From the NCBI GenBank assembly GCA_035578155.1, contig JAPWDM010000004.1, forward strand, positions 51,856,762 through 51,920,761: DNA of 64,000 nt, written 5' to 3'. Below are positions 1 to 11,949 of the stretch, one piece after another. The stretch comes from Brachynemurus nebulosus. Lineage: Eukaryota > Arthropoda > Insecta > Neuroptera > Myrmeleontidae. The number at the start of each line of letters is the position of its first letter. Position 1 is the first letter of the stretch. The notes below the pieces were generated by a model. That model ran no database searches. It saw only the letters and a program-made list of their open reading frames with translations, and was not told the origin of the DNA. A program made the translations under genes and the position numbers.

Positions 1-623
1 AACGGAATAGTATTTTTCTTTGGGTTTTTTTGACTATTTTTTCATAAATACTTATATATCAATGCCTTATCAAGTTATCAGTTACTGACCCTAACCCCTC
101 CGCCTTAACAGGTTTCAAGAATAAAAATGGAACGGAAATACCTTACAGCTACAATTTTGATGGCAACATTATAGTTATTTCAATACCTTAAAAGTTGCCG
201 TCGAAAAAATTCAAAATACATTTTTTTTGGCGTCTGGGAAACTGGAAAAAGTTAAGAAAATTTAATTTTAAGGCAAGATCATTTGATTGATTAGGATATT
301 ATACTACACAGGTTAGCCAGTTTCACTAGTTTTGTGGTTCCAGTTTTCAAATACATATATAACTCAGTGGCGTAGAATCTAATTACCTATTTAAAAAAAA
401 ATTGCAAACTAAAGGGTTTTTTGTGATATAGGTACCTACAGGTATTTACTACTGAAATAAATTATATGAAAGAAACGGGCTTATAAAAAACACTGAAATA
501 AAAAAAAATATCACAAAGTGTAAGCATTCTTTAATTATTCGCTAGTCCAGTGAACTTTCTCCTTTTTTTTTGATAACAAGCTCATTTGGTTATCCATTAG
601 TGCGTTTTTTTATGAAGGTAATG

Positions 624-1576
624 CAGTGGCGGATCCAGAGGGGGGGTCATAGGGGTCATGACCCCCCCCCTGAGCTGAAAGTATTTGCTACATATTCTAA
701 CGATTACGCTAAAAAATTCAAACAAATAAAAATTAACAAATAAATTTTCAAATTTCAAACAAAGAAATCTAGTGGTTAATATTTTTAAACAGTATAATTT
801 TAACTTGTAATTTTAAAATGTAGTGTACACACGTAGAAAATATTATAATTATTGTACATTAAAAGTCCTTGCATCCAGCTCAGTGGTTCTCAAAGTGGTC
901 TAAATTAACCCCCAGGGGTCGATAATAAGCTGCAAGGGGTCCATGTTGGTTTATAACGACAGAGTATACGTACATCGAAGCAGGTTTTGGCTTGATTGTT
1001 CTAAAATGTAAAAATGAGAAATTGGTGACCTTTTTTTTGGTTGTCACCTGCATTGACCAAAAAAAAGGTCATCGACACCTCATTTTGGACAAATTATATT
1101 TTCGAAGTTGTTGCTGAATTTATGAATTTGTACAGGGGGTGTATCTAAAATCGAAAACCATGGCAAGTGATAGGGATCGACGACACCAAGAAGTTTGGGA
1201 ACCACTAATCTAGCTCTTGAAAATAGGAGAGAATAACATATTTTTTTAAAGTGACCATTTATCAAATAACCAGTATAGATGCTCATGTGTTTAACAATCT
1301 TTACCTTAACAAAAAAGAAATTAGAAATTCATGAAGTTTTGAGCACTTTTCGTTAAATTTGCAATAGCGAACAAAGTTTGACTCCCCTCCCCCCTAAATT
1401 TTAGGCTGGACTCGCCCCTGATTTGTAACATAGAATTTACCTATAAGCTTTACATAAAAAAAAATTCTGTGCAGATTTGGGACACCCTTTGTTATAGGTA
1501 TTTACAATAAGGACTAAAGTGTTAAGTCATAAAAATTTGACCCCCCCCCCTGAGCTGAAGGCTGGATCCGCCTCTG
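624..1576. mobile_element. Non-autonomous hAT element with perfect 8-bp TSD
   Basis: The left end begins CAGTGGCGGATCCAG and the right end is close to its reverse complement (CTGGATCCGCCTCTG). The ends are flanked by identical 8-bp copies AGGTAATG at 616-623 and 1577-1584, the size made by hAT transposases. Runs of G and C follow each end. No transposase remains inside. It is interrupted by a second hAT element at 881-1207. Confidence 0.85.
881..1207. mobile_element. Short hAT MITE nested in the element at 624-1576
   Basis: The ends are CAGTGGTTCTCAAAG and the approximate reverse complement AAGTTTGGGAACCACTA. Flanks ATCCAGCT (873-880) and ATCTAGCT (1208-1215) match at 7 of 8 bases. At 327 bp with no coding capacity it inserted after its host element. 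Confidence 0.75.
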
Positions 1577-1584
1577 AGGTAATG

Positions 1585-3518
1585 ACTTCTGTTACTCCTT
1601 TGTAATCATCCTTGTTTACGTTTTTAGAACAACATTTCAATTTTTGTTGCAACCTTCTACATTTTTTCCTTAATTGCTTAATTCTTGCTGCTAGTTTAGC
1701 ATTTCTTTTTTCAATATTATTATATTCTTCAGCACAAATTAAATTTTTACAGTTCCTATTATTTTATTTAATTAATTTTGGAGATTTTCAATAGAAATTA
1801 CTTTTATTGAAGGTACCGACTCTTGCATTAAACGACGCAATAATTTCCCACTTAGCGTAAATGATTCTAAAATTTGTTTTTTTTTTTTTTAAATGTAATG
1901 AGCAAATATGATGAGATGACGGATTAAAATTTGGATCATTATCTTTTCCACAAAAATTTAGCCATTTCTTTTGGGTGCAAGTATCTTTTGGAAATCGAAA
2001 AAAAACTTACTTCGTCACGATGAAGCTAGGTTCATGAATACTTACATAATTTAATGTAGCATTTACTTCCCATTTTTTATCAAAATATGGTTTTTACCCA
2101 GCTGAACGTCACTGACAAAGTATATGAAAATTACAGTAATTTTGTCCGTTTGCTATAGTAATTAACGATTTGTTTACTTTTGTAACTACGGAGATGGCTT
2201 GCCCATAGTCAGCTGTAGTAAGAAAAATGGGTATAGGACAATAACATATGTAACTGGCTTACCTGTATAGCAAATAGTGTCAAATTGATGTATCTTGATT
2301 TTAAGGAAAAGTTGCCATTCTGGAGTAGCAAATTTTCGTTTATAATTCCTCTCTAGTCTAACGCACTGTACAACTATCTACATATGGTATATTATAGTAT
2401 ATATGCTACCTATATAATAGCAATATATAGGTAGCAATATCGTATAAATGGCCTATGCATGTATTATTTCGGCTCTGTTTAATGCTCATTTTATCATATG
2501 TAATCATTTATCACTTAACATTGGCGGTGGAACAGATTGAACCTTTTATTTATTTGGTTTTCCATTTGATATTTTGGTATTGTTTATTGATTGTTGTTAT
2601 GTAGTATTATTAGCGGCAATCATATTCGCACACAGACAGACGGACAGATAAACAGATGTGTATCGATGTATGGGTGACATGTTGTTATGTTTCATGTTTA
2701 TAAACAATCAAATAAAGTGAGAAGTTGTCGAATGCAATAATAACACCACTAATTTTGGTTATGTACATACTAGGTATGTACATGGATTGGATACTACATA
2801 CATAGCTCGCACTCATGTTTTTTGGTGGTCACATCATTTTCCGAGAAAACAAAATATTCATATCGATAAATCTGTGTCAAATTTTCGCCCCTGAAACAAT
2901 TTGAATATACCTACGTGTAATTTATACATTCACTTTTGACAATTTAAAATTGTGTGAATTTGTTTACAAATTTATCGGGATGGTGTGTTATTTTAATGTC
3001 TGATGTTTGATATTTTGGAAATAAAAACATTATGTGTAGTTTTAAGAATCAATTCTTTATATTAACATCTTCATGTACATCAAATAGAACGAAATTTGAT
3101 AATCATCGTTTCGAGAAAAAGCCGTGGAAAGCTTGCTAATTTTTAAATTCTCATAGTCATAATGATAGTCATAATTCGTCATGTCTGTCATCGCATTAGG
3201 CAGTCTATCCATACTTGAACACTTTTTATTAATAGTTATTGTCGAACTTTACGTATTTTAACACAGTGTGGTTTTTTAAAAGCTATTCGGAAAAATGTCA
3301 ATTTTCGGAAGTTTGTAAAAATTAATGGATACAAGTTTCACAATTGAAATAGTGTGTATTTGTTTCATAATGGGTAGTTGTACCCGTATAGCTAGCTATT
3401 CTCATAAAAAATACTAAGCGAGGTTTAAAACATTCCTTCTATAAGAAAAAAAAATGTTTACGTATGGAAGGGGCGAAAATAGGTTAAATATGGACATCAC
3501 TTAAGATAAAGAGACATT
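1585..3518. other. AT-rich spacer, nothing recognised
   Basis: No supported coding region or structured repeat. The short open frames here have no domain features and look like chance. Confidence 0.5.
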
Positions 3519-3777
3519 TCGCACCTTTAATAAAAAAAAGATGTAACTCAAAAATCAAAAATTTGTGGGAACAAAACTTTAAAGTTTTGGATTTTTTTTT
3601 AGCAGTCTTTAATTAAAAATTTACCAGTTGGGCATCTCGCTCACTTTGATTGTGAATTCGAATTCGTGTCCGACTATCGAATTTTACCGATTATTTACAT
3701 AATTAAAAGGCTATTTATTAGAAAATCTGCTAACACACAAATTTTGAGTTACATCTTTGTTTTATTAAACGTGCGAT
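3519..3777. mobile_element. MITE-like inverted repeat, about 260 bp
   Basis: The left arm (TCGCACCTTTAATAAAA..AAGATGTAACTCAAAA) and right arm (TTTTGAGTTACATCTT..TTTATTAAACGTGCGA) are near-perfect reverse complements over roughly 35 bp. No coding sequence and no clear target duplication. Confidence 0.6.
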
Positions 3778-4114
3778 TTATTACCTTTAAAATGGTTTTT
3801 ATTTCAACTTTTTAGGATGAACGGTTTATGAAATATGTGCATTGGCATAAATGGCTGCGAACACAAAAATCAGCGCAAATTGGAAAACAAACATGGATAC
3901 CACGCTTAAACGGTTTAAAATAATTTTTATTTAATAATTGTTCTCAATACTTCAAATATAATAGAAACAACTGGAAGAATATTATTTTTTTCTAAAATGG
4001 TCGAGCAACCAACTTTTCTTTCAAACCATTTGATATAGATCTAGTATGATTTTGACGCCCCCTAAAACTGACGCCCGGGACAGGGGCCCCAGTTTCCCCC
4101 CCCACCTTAGATCC

Positions 4115-4235
4115 GGGTCTTCCAACTGGTACAGTATTTACACAGCTAATACACTTATATGGAATTGTTGACGTCGTATGACGTGGTATGTGTATTAATA
4201 AGATTTCACCTGACGTTTTATGACGTCAATAACCG
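4115..4235 (+). repeat. Dispersed repeat fragment shared with 61405-61510
   Basis: The stretch around GAATTGTTGACGTCGTATGA recurs in the same orientation near 61450 with scattered differences. Just upstream (about 4055-4120) is a GC-rich block resembling a transposon end. The class is unknown. Confidence 0.5.
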
Positions 4236-4990
4236 TCGAGGTATTAAATTTTGATTTAATATTAGAATTAAAAGAAGAAATTAGCTACTGGCTTCATTAC
4301 TGTTCCAGACTTAATGCATGTTTAACAGGCACTTTACGAATATTTTACCTTTACCAAGATCGTTTAGCATTCCTTCTAAGCCTAAATTTCGCTTTTTAGT
4401 TTTTTTCTGAGCAGAGTAACAGTAGAGAAAACATTCTGGCGCGCTCAAGAAACCGCTATAGAAAATATTAATTAATAATTTTCCTGCCTATATAGTTTTG
4501 TTGGAATACCATTTAATCCCTTTAGTACCGCCATATATTCCAATATTTTAGATAAAAAATTTATTCATATCTTTATAAGTATAATTGCAAGTTTGATACG
4601 TTTTGCTTAATTTATTTACAATATGACCGCTCTTTACTATCCAGCCTCCGATATAAGACAATACACACTCATCAGTTGAATTTTTTCTAAAAATTGGTAT
4701 GACAAGCTGAGCTCGTCATTAGTCCTAAAAGCGTTAGGTAAATGATTCGTGGATCATTTAAATAAAAATAAATTTGAAAAAAACTTCTCATTTTCACAAC
4801 AAATTTTGATTATTTTTTAGAGAATTTATACGGATAAACTTTCACATCTAATCTCACATTATTTAAACACAGATAAAATTCGTTAAGTGCGTGTTTTTGA
4901 CACGCACCAAGTAATGTCACCTCAGTGAAAGTGTTAATTTATGATTTTTTGTTAACTCTATAGTTGTTAACTCTACAGCCCTCTTGCATT

Positions 4991-5048
4991 TATTCAATAT
5001 GGATGTACAACTCTATAATTATTCAATATGGATATACAACTCTATAAT
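4991..5048. repeat. 29-bp tandem duplication
   Basis: Two adjacent copies of TATTCAATATGGAT(A/G)TACAA followed by CTCTATAAT, period 29 bp, differing at one base. Confidence 0.8.
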
Positions 5049-8000
5049 AATGTTTCCCTCACTATGATCACACAACGATATTAATATGTCATCCTTCGAT
5101 GACATAAAAAATACATAGCAAATGGGCAGTAGTACACAACTTACTCGTATGCATAACAGACTCTTAGACTCTCAGAGCATTATCTCTTTCATCAATTTCA
5201 TGTCTTATTATATTATTCACGTCAAGATATACCTACATATTTAGATTAACATATTGTTTCAATGTTTGAAACAAGAACTTAAGACAAGGCTAAAGTTAAT
5301 TGCTTAACTTTTTCTAATCGATTATATAACTATGAAAATTATGAAAAGACTAACTGTGTAACTTTTTTTAATAAAAATATCAAACCAGTCCGTAGAAAAA
5401 TTTAAAAAACCGTTAGACATGATTTGACGTTTCGAATTGTCAAATAATTCCAAGAAATTAAAATTAACAGTTTTTTATTTTATAGTTAAAATTTTTTTGT
5501 TTTTACAAGAAAAAAAAAGGGCGTATTTCATGCTCCCTGCATTAACATATTTTACATTTGTGCATGCAGAGTAACTATCATTAGGCTAATTGTGTCAAAA
5601 TTTATGATGGACCATATATGATCTAACCTCCAAATACTCTCAAAATTTGTACGAAATGGAACTAGTAGCAAATAAAATATCGACATTTAATAGGATTTCA
5701 TGGTACCGCCATTGTTACCCGTACTCCGAATGCGATAAAAATCATAGAAGACCATCTAGGAACCAAAATGCCGAATTTCTAAAAATTTCATCAAAAACGA
5801 TCGAATAGTTTCGAAGTTAGGCCACTTGGTGGAATTTTTGGATACACAGACGGACAGAAAAACGGACCAACAGACAAACACGAAACCAAAAGTGTTCAGG
5901 AAGAACATAAAGTGTGCGTCAAAATTTTCATATTTCAAAAGTAATCACAATTGTTCCGCTACTTTAGTAGTCTCCGAAGCAAAAAATTTGTAAATAGATA
6001 ATAATGAAAGATTTTTAAATAAACTTAACCTCGCGAAAAACATTTCTCTAATTTTTTTGTTTGTGTTTTTAACTAAGAAAATGAACACTCCCTCTTTAAT
6101 TAATTGATTATTCGTTTTTTTCTATGGAAGTAGCCCACTCACTTCGCTAACTCATACCTTCATCCAATTATAGAATAAAAACCATATTACAAAAATATTT
6201 CTATATCATCGATACTTTTAGGTATATGGACAGTGTATACCTGCATATTATGTTTTATATTTATTTAATATAAACATATCGAAAGCTTGTTAATAATTTC
6301 TGCATTTGTATAAAGGTAGAAAACATATGTAAGTTTTTTTTTTCGACTTGTTTGTGTATTTTTCTTCTTGGGTACATCGAAAATTAATTCCATTTGGTTG
6401 ATCATGCGTGTACATTCGCATACTGGCGATGACTCCTCACTCTTGAACACCACGAAACGAATATAAAATCGGTAGGTATGCACAAATACGCTGTTTGCTT
6501 CCACCTAGGTACCGATACATATATAGACAAATATAATAATATACATATTCCGATGTATGCTGAATATGATGGGGGCAAAACCGGTTATAGATATTCAAGC
6601 TTGAACGGAGAAAAGCTTCATTATCGGTCCATATTTCAATAGTCGATGTATCTATCGTTCAGAAAAAAATATTAATTAAAATTGTATATGTATATTTACA
6701 CAATCGCCCATCGCGCGCACCCGCTCGGCCGTTTGAGTCGCCTCACACCCCCCGCCCTGCCGGGATACGTACGTACTGGCATGCATGTATGTATACCTGG
6801 GTATATCTAGAATAATAAGGCAAATAATGTACATACGTGTACGTATTTCGCCACCCATTCGTGTGGGTAGAAATTCGAATGAGCGACAACGCGTGTATGA
6901 AAATGCCCACCTGCATGCAACTCATACCCGCCGTCGAAAAATTAAACAATATAGAAAAAAAATTCCTAGTCTGATTTTATTGAATTATTCAAAATAAATA
7001 GTTTGTTTATTTTTTTTCCCATTTTTATTTTCTGTTTCTGTGTTGTTGTTTTTTTTTTGTGCTTTAAGCCTATTGTTAATTATTTTAAAAAGTTGAAATA
7101 TTTCTTCAAGCGTAACACTGAAAATACGGAAAAAGATATGTTTGCTTTTTTGTTGATTTTTTGATTAGTGAATTTAATTTATTTTCATCGTATGCATGTA
7201 TACAGGTTTACTTAGATTCGGTGTTGTTGAAAGAATTCAGTTTGGTGAAAATTGTAAATACAGATATTGCATCTAACACTTTTTTTATATAATCAGAAGC
7301 AAACACTTTGCAACTTATTAATGACTAATGAAAAAATAATTTTAACCCGTGTACTTATATACATATATTTTGCTTTGCTTTTTGAACTCAAAGAAATTAT
7401 TTCAGCTGGAAATAAATATTTTTCAGCCTGTAATTAAAGTTACAAATTGTGTTTCTTCAACTTTAGAGAACACCTCGTCTGAATGATTCATTTTTCTCGA
7501 GTTTTTTTTACAGAAATGACAAACGTTGTAAAAACAGTACAAACAACAATAACAAATAAAACGTTTTTTTTTTTTTTTTTTTTTTCAAAAAATATAAGTA
7601 GGAAAAAGATTTTGTACATAGTATGAAAAACAAAAAGTATAACCAGAGTTGCCTATGTCACAGTTTTAACTGTAGATTTACAATTTTTAAAATTATTAAA
7701 TGAAATTGTATATATGATTTTATATACATATGATAAAATAACAGTGTAATTTTAAAATTTATTCAGAGAACAGTAAATTTGGAAACAATTTAAACTGTAA
7801 TTAAACTAAAATTATTACAAATTTTTTAAGAATTGTGGATCTGTTGGGTCTTCTGGTGGTAGCAGCTGCAAGTATAACAAAAGTAGGTATTAAATTTTCT
7901 TTAAAGATTGTCAGTGAACACTGAACAACATTAATAGCGCAGTAAAAAAGAATAGGAAAATCTAAAAAGAGTGCAAATTAAAAAATAAATCGAATATAAT

Positions 8001-8060
8001 TCGATTGAAAGTGCAAAGTTTTTTTTATTAATAACGGAATTTACCAAAAATAAGCAAATA
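5049..8060. other. Spacer with a CpG-rich island at about 6690-6945
   Basis: Mostly AT-rich with no supported gene. The segment 6690-6945 is much richer in G, C and CpG (for example CGCCCATCGCGCGCACCCGC) and appears single-copy here. Short frames on both strands overlap it, but none has domain features. It could be a regulatory element or a first exon; a homopolymer T run follows at about 7565-7585. Confidence 0.4.
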
Positions 8061-8065
8061 TACAG

Positions 8066-8125
8066 AGCCGGCGCAAGAAAATTTGGCGCCCTAGGCGAAA
8101 TATCTTTTGGCGCCCCGGAACTTAA
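8066..8125. mobile_element. Single transposon end (hAT-like)
   Basis: CAGAGCCGGCGCAAG followed by GGCGCCC-rich sequence looks like one TIR of a hAT element; no matching right end was found in the next several hundred bases, so this is a fragment. Confidence 0.4.
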
Positions 8126-8670
8126 TAAGCACTTATTCAGACATAATAACAATTAAAAGTTATACAATGAATCTTCAACTTTAACGTGTAACAATTTTTA
8201 ACAAAGTATATTAACACAATTAAATCAATACTTAATGCTTATTTATTTGCAATAAATTATTTATTAATAAATTAGAAATAAAATAAATTAAAAATAAAAC
8301 AAAACAGAAAACAAAAAACTGAAGATTATATTTTACTTTTCCCAGTCTTAAGTAAGACGATGTAATTCATGTTTAATTGATATTATCGCCAAGCCTACCA
8401 GTCTTCCCTACCTATCTTAAGCCATGGACGACCTAATAAATATCTGAATTAACTTTAATTTAGAAAAACCATCTCTCCAGTTTCTAAAGCCAATTATTAT
8501 TGACCGACCAATTTTACGCAAAAAAAGGTATAGAATATAAAAACAATCTTAACAAAATTTTTGTCAGACTCAGGATTACGGATATAACCGAATAATTAAT
8601 TAATGTTTAAAACCAAATTTCTAATAGTAAATAGAATTCTTGTAGCCCGGAGTCATTTTCGCCATTATCT

Positions 8671-8775
8671 ATACTATGTATAATAAAACTGTAACGAGAC
8701 CGTTTCTGTACGTGAAATATTTTTTAAAAATTGTACTTTATCGATGTAGATATCAAAACAGCAATTTTTAAAATT

Positions 8776-8816
<41 letters not shown>

Positions 8817-9243
8817 ATGTCTGTCTGTCTGTTCACGCATCACGCAAAAATTGTTGGACGGATTTTAATGATATTTGGTGTGATGATAACTTATTACCTG
8901 GGTCAACATCTAAGATACTTTTTACTCCGGGAAAATGTCTCATTCCCACGGGAAAATAAAAACAAACAAAACGAACAAGAAAAACAATTTTGAGCATGTG
9001 CACACATTACGCAAAAACTATTGAACGGATTTTTATAAAATTTGGTGTGGTAATAAATTATTACTTGCATCAACACTTTTTATTACGGATAAATGTTCCC
9101 ATCCCTCGGGAAAATACAAAATCCATTTTGAGCATGTGCATGCATTACGCAAAACTATTGTTCTATGCAAATGCTTTGTAATTATTATACTTACATACTT
9201 TTCATTGATTTTCTGCGCGAACGACGTCGTTGGTACAGCTAGT
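8671..9243 (-). mobile_element. GACA-tailed dispersed element, copy A
   Basis: Reverse-orientation copy of a family also at 30394-31047 and 45805-46507. On the minus strand it begins ACTAGCTGTACC, contains degenerate units of about 147 bp (TTTTCCCG.., ATCCGTCCAA.., GCGTAATGTGTGCACATG-like blocks), then a (GACA)n run seen here as (CTGT)n at 8779-8831, then ATCTACATCGATAA and a short tail. CT is present on both sides (8669-8670 and 9244-9245). The uninterrupted sequence GCCATTATCTGGAATAATAT at about 9371 shows the empty site. Class unresolved: a SINE- or Helitron-like non-autonomous element. Confidence 0.7.
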
Positions 9244-9317
9244 CTGGAATAATATTAGGTCGTCTAATTATGTAATTCAGATAAATATAGACACTTTTCT
9301 AAGCATTAGAGAAATGT

Positions 9318-9566
9318 TTAAAAACAATTCTTTAACTCTGAATAGATTTCTTGTAGTCCAGAGTCATTTTCGCCATTATCTGGAATAATATCAGGTCGTG
9401 TAATATGAAATGTCGTTTTCCGACCACTTGGCCAACCATATAATGCAGGTAAATATCTACACTTTTTAGCGAATTTTCGAAACAAAATTTCAACTATTAC
9501 AGCTACTTTCATGGCGTGCCTTGAGCCCAGGACTATGATCGTTCTCAAAATACAATCTATAAACAC
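9318..9566 (-). pseudogene. Coding-like fragment of unknown family, partly duplicated
   Basis: On the minus strand an 82-codon open stretch includes YLPALYGWPSGR and RPDIIPDNGENDSGLQE. A second copy of the last motif (RPNIIPDNGENDSGLQE-like) is encoded on the same strand by 9246-9265 plus 8632-8670, but is split by the element at 8671-9243. Conservation of the peptide between two copies suggests former coding sequence. I do not recognise the family; a decayed transposon gene is possible. Confidence 0.4.
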
Positions 9567-11470
9567 GTAGACGAATCTAGTGACTTCTTCATGTTTTATA
9601 GCTATATTTATTTTATAAATTTAATTAAATCTAGGTACAATTATTTTGTTCTAAATTTAATTTAAAATATATATTCCTATACTCCCAATACAATTAACAA
9701 AAATGTACATATAAATATTTACTAAATCTATGAACAATAAATATATTTTTAAATATATTAAAAGTGACGTCACATGTTAATTGACTTTATATTAAAAATT
9801 GGAAATTGATCCCCTGTTATTTTGCGAGATCATAAATAGGAATACGTGTCCCTCTGTCCACATTTATCTAATCTTGACGTCAATATTATTTTTCAGTTAT
9901 ACAAAATAACTCTCAATACAGTAAATACCTATATATATAGGTATACTATTTATAAAAAAAAAAAAAAATAATAATAATAATAAATACCTACAAATATAGA
10001 ATACAAAATATACGGATAGGGTAGATAGAATATTATTTTAAATATAGAAAGAGTTTGATATGTTAATATCTTTATACCATTCTTATTTTTAAAAATTATA
10101 TCTACGCCATCGTTGAGCTTTTTTCACTTCCCATTCTATTACTATTTCGATCATTCATTTGTTGTAGGTATGTATGAATATGCCATACCCCAGGTATTGA
10201 AGTTATTATTTATTTATATAATATGGAAACATATGTAGGGTATGTAGGTGTATCAATCAGTTTGGGAGGTATGGAATAATAGGGAGATGGACTTATTGAA
10301 AAACAAATATATTTTTATAATTATTATTGTTGATACATCCAAATACCAATATGTAGAACTATTTATTTTAGTTTAAAAGAAAACTGCCGCTGCCTCGGCT
10401 TGATAAAATTTTAAATTTTATTAGTTGTATAATTAAGTTATAACTATATAATTCGTATAGTCTTTTCTATAATAATACAATAAAAGAGTTATGACGTTTC
10501 TCTTTTTAAATATTAAATATATGATATATTTGATATATTTCGCAATTAAAACATGATATAACTTTGAATTTGTAATAAAAGCAATAATATCGATGAAAAA
10601 TTCAAATATATTTTGGTATTCCGTACCCAAATTGGTAAAACGGGACACTTATGGAATCACACAATAATATTTTTCTGTTTAGGTGATATGAAACGCCGAA
10701 TTTTACTTCCGAGGTAACGAAAGAAAATTTTGTTTACGTTTTCAATTAATTAGCTGGTGTTATTCACACATATTTTATTTGTATTTATCTGTACCTACCT
10801 ATATAGAGTTATAGGTTTGTAATTTTAAAATAAACCTTTTTTCGTCTAAAAAAATTGGTTTTTGTATAATTTCTTGTATTAAATGTTAAAGTTTAAAGTT
10901 ATAAATAGTTTCATTCTCATTATTTTTATCAAATTATTATTCATTAGTTTTTATAGCAAGTAGGTATATACCTAGGCCTGATAAAGGACTTTTTTCTCAA
11001 AACGTACGTAGTTGTGAATTAACAAATTAATTAGTAATTAATATTAATGATAATTAATTCCAAGATTCCTTATTCTTATTAACGGTTCAAAAATTTAACT
11101 ATATTTAAAAATTTTACAACAGTATCCTATTAAAAGTGCAACGCTAAGTACTGATTGATCAAGTTGCTGTGTGAATTAATATTTTGTATTGTTCAAATTA
11201 TCTAATTTATCTGTAATATTCTTGATTTCATACTATACCATATCATTTGAAATTGGGTTTAGCCAAGTATTTTTTCTACAACTATTAAAGAATAAACTCA
11301 TTATTATATATTCATTAACTGTTGAGAAAGTTGTGGAAAAATATTTATAATCTCAATAAATTATCGTATTAATCACTACACACAGCTATAGATAATTAAA
11401 ATATAACAGAGTACAAATTAAATGTTAAATTCATATAAGCATTTGTCCATTAGGTATTTTTTTTAAGTTT
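9567..11470. other. AT-rich spacer
   Basis: Only low-complexity sequence was seen, including a poly-A/(TAA)n run at about 9954-9982. No supported gene. Confidence 0.5.
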
Positions 11471-11474
11471 AATT

Positions 11475-11890
11475 TTAAATTTATATAAGTAAATTATCTA
11501 TATTTTTTATATCTGGGGGTAATTTATTGTATAAATAGCTACCTTTACATAGTGGATTGTTACTAAATCTCGTTGTACGATAATTATCAATATAAATATC
11601 ATCTTTTTTCCATGTGTTATAATTATGTACATTATTTGCAAATTTTACTTTGTCCATATTTTCTCTAATATATACTATTAATTCGAACACATAGAGACCG
11701 TAAAATGTTAGTATGTTGTTGTTCACAAAATACTGTTTACACAATTCCTTGTATCCAGCTCCAAATATTAATCTAATAATTCTTTTCTGCGCACGAAATA
11801 CTCTATCGCATGCACTTGAATGACCCCATAGAACACATATAACTAGGTAGTCTAATTTTGCTTCATTTGTTGCATTTGTTTGATAACGTC
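11475..11890 (-). pseudogene. LINE reverse-transcriptase C-terminal fragment
   Basis: Read on the minus strand, the segment encodes WGHSSACDRVFRAQKRIIR, then LTFYGLYVFELIVYIREN, an HNYNTW block and YNKLPPDIKN at the end. This order (W-G..S..D..F..QKR..R, LTL..LY..E, H..NTR, YN.LP..IK) is typical of the C-terminus of Jockey/CR1-type non-LTR reverse transcriptases. The catalytic YxDD region is absent, so this is a 5'-truncated relic. Only 11744-11481 opens with an ATG; the match extends upstream of it in the same frame. Confidence 0.7.
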
Positions 11891-11949
11891 AGATCATTTT
11901 TAATTGATTTGATCTATGTATATCAAGTTTTCTTCGTATAATGTTGCAT

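Noticed and set aside
8777..8959. 60-codon frame starting with repeated Ser-Val-Cys-Leu
   Set aside because: It is the (CTGT)n tail and unit sequence of the GACA-tailed element read through; no gene.
11481..11744. Taken as a complete small gene from its ATG
   Set aside because: The reverse-transcriptase similarity continues upstream of the ATG in the same frame, so the ATG is internal to a truncated LINE.
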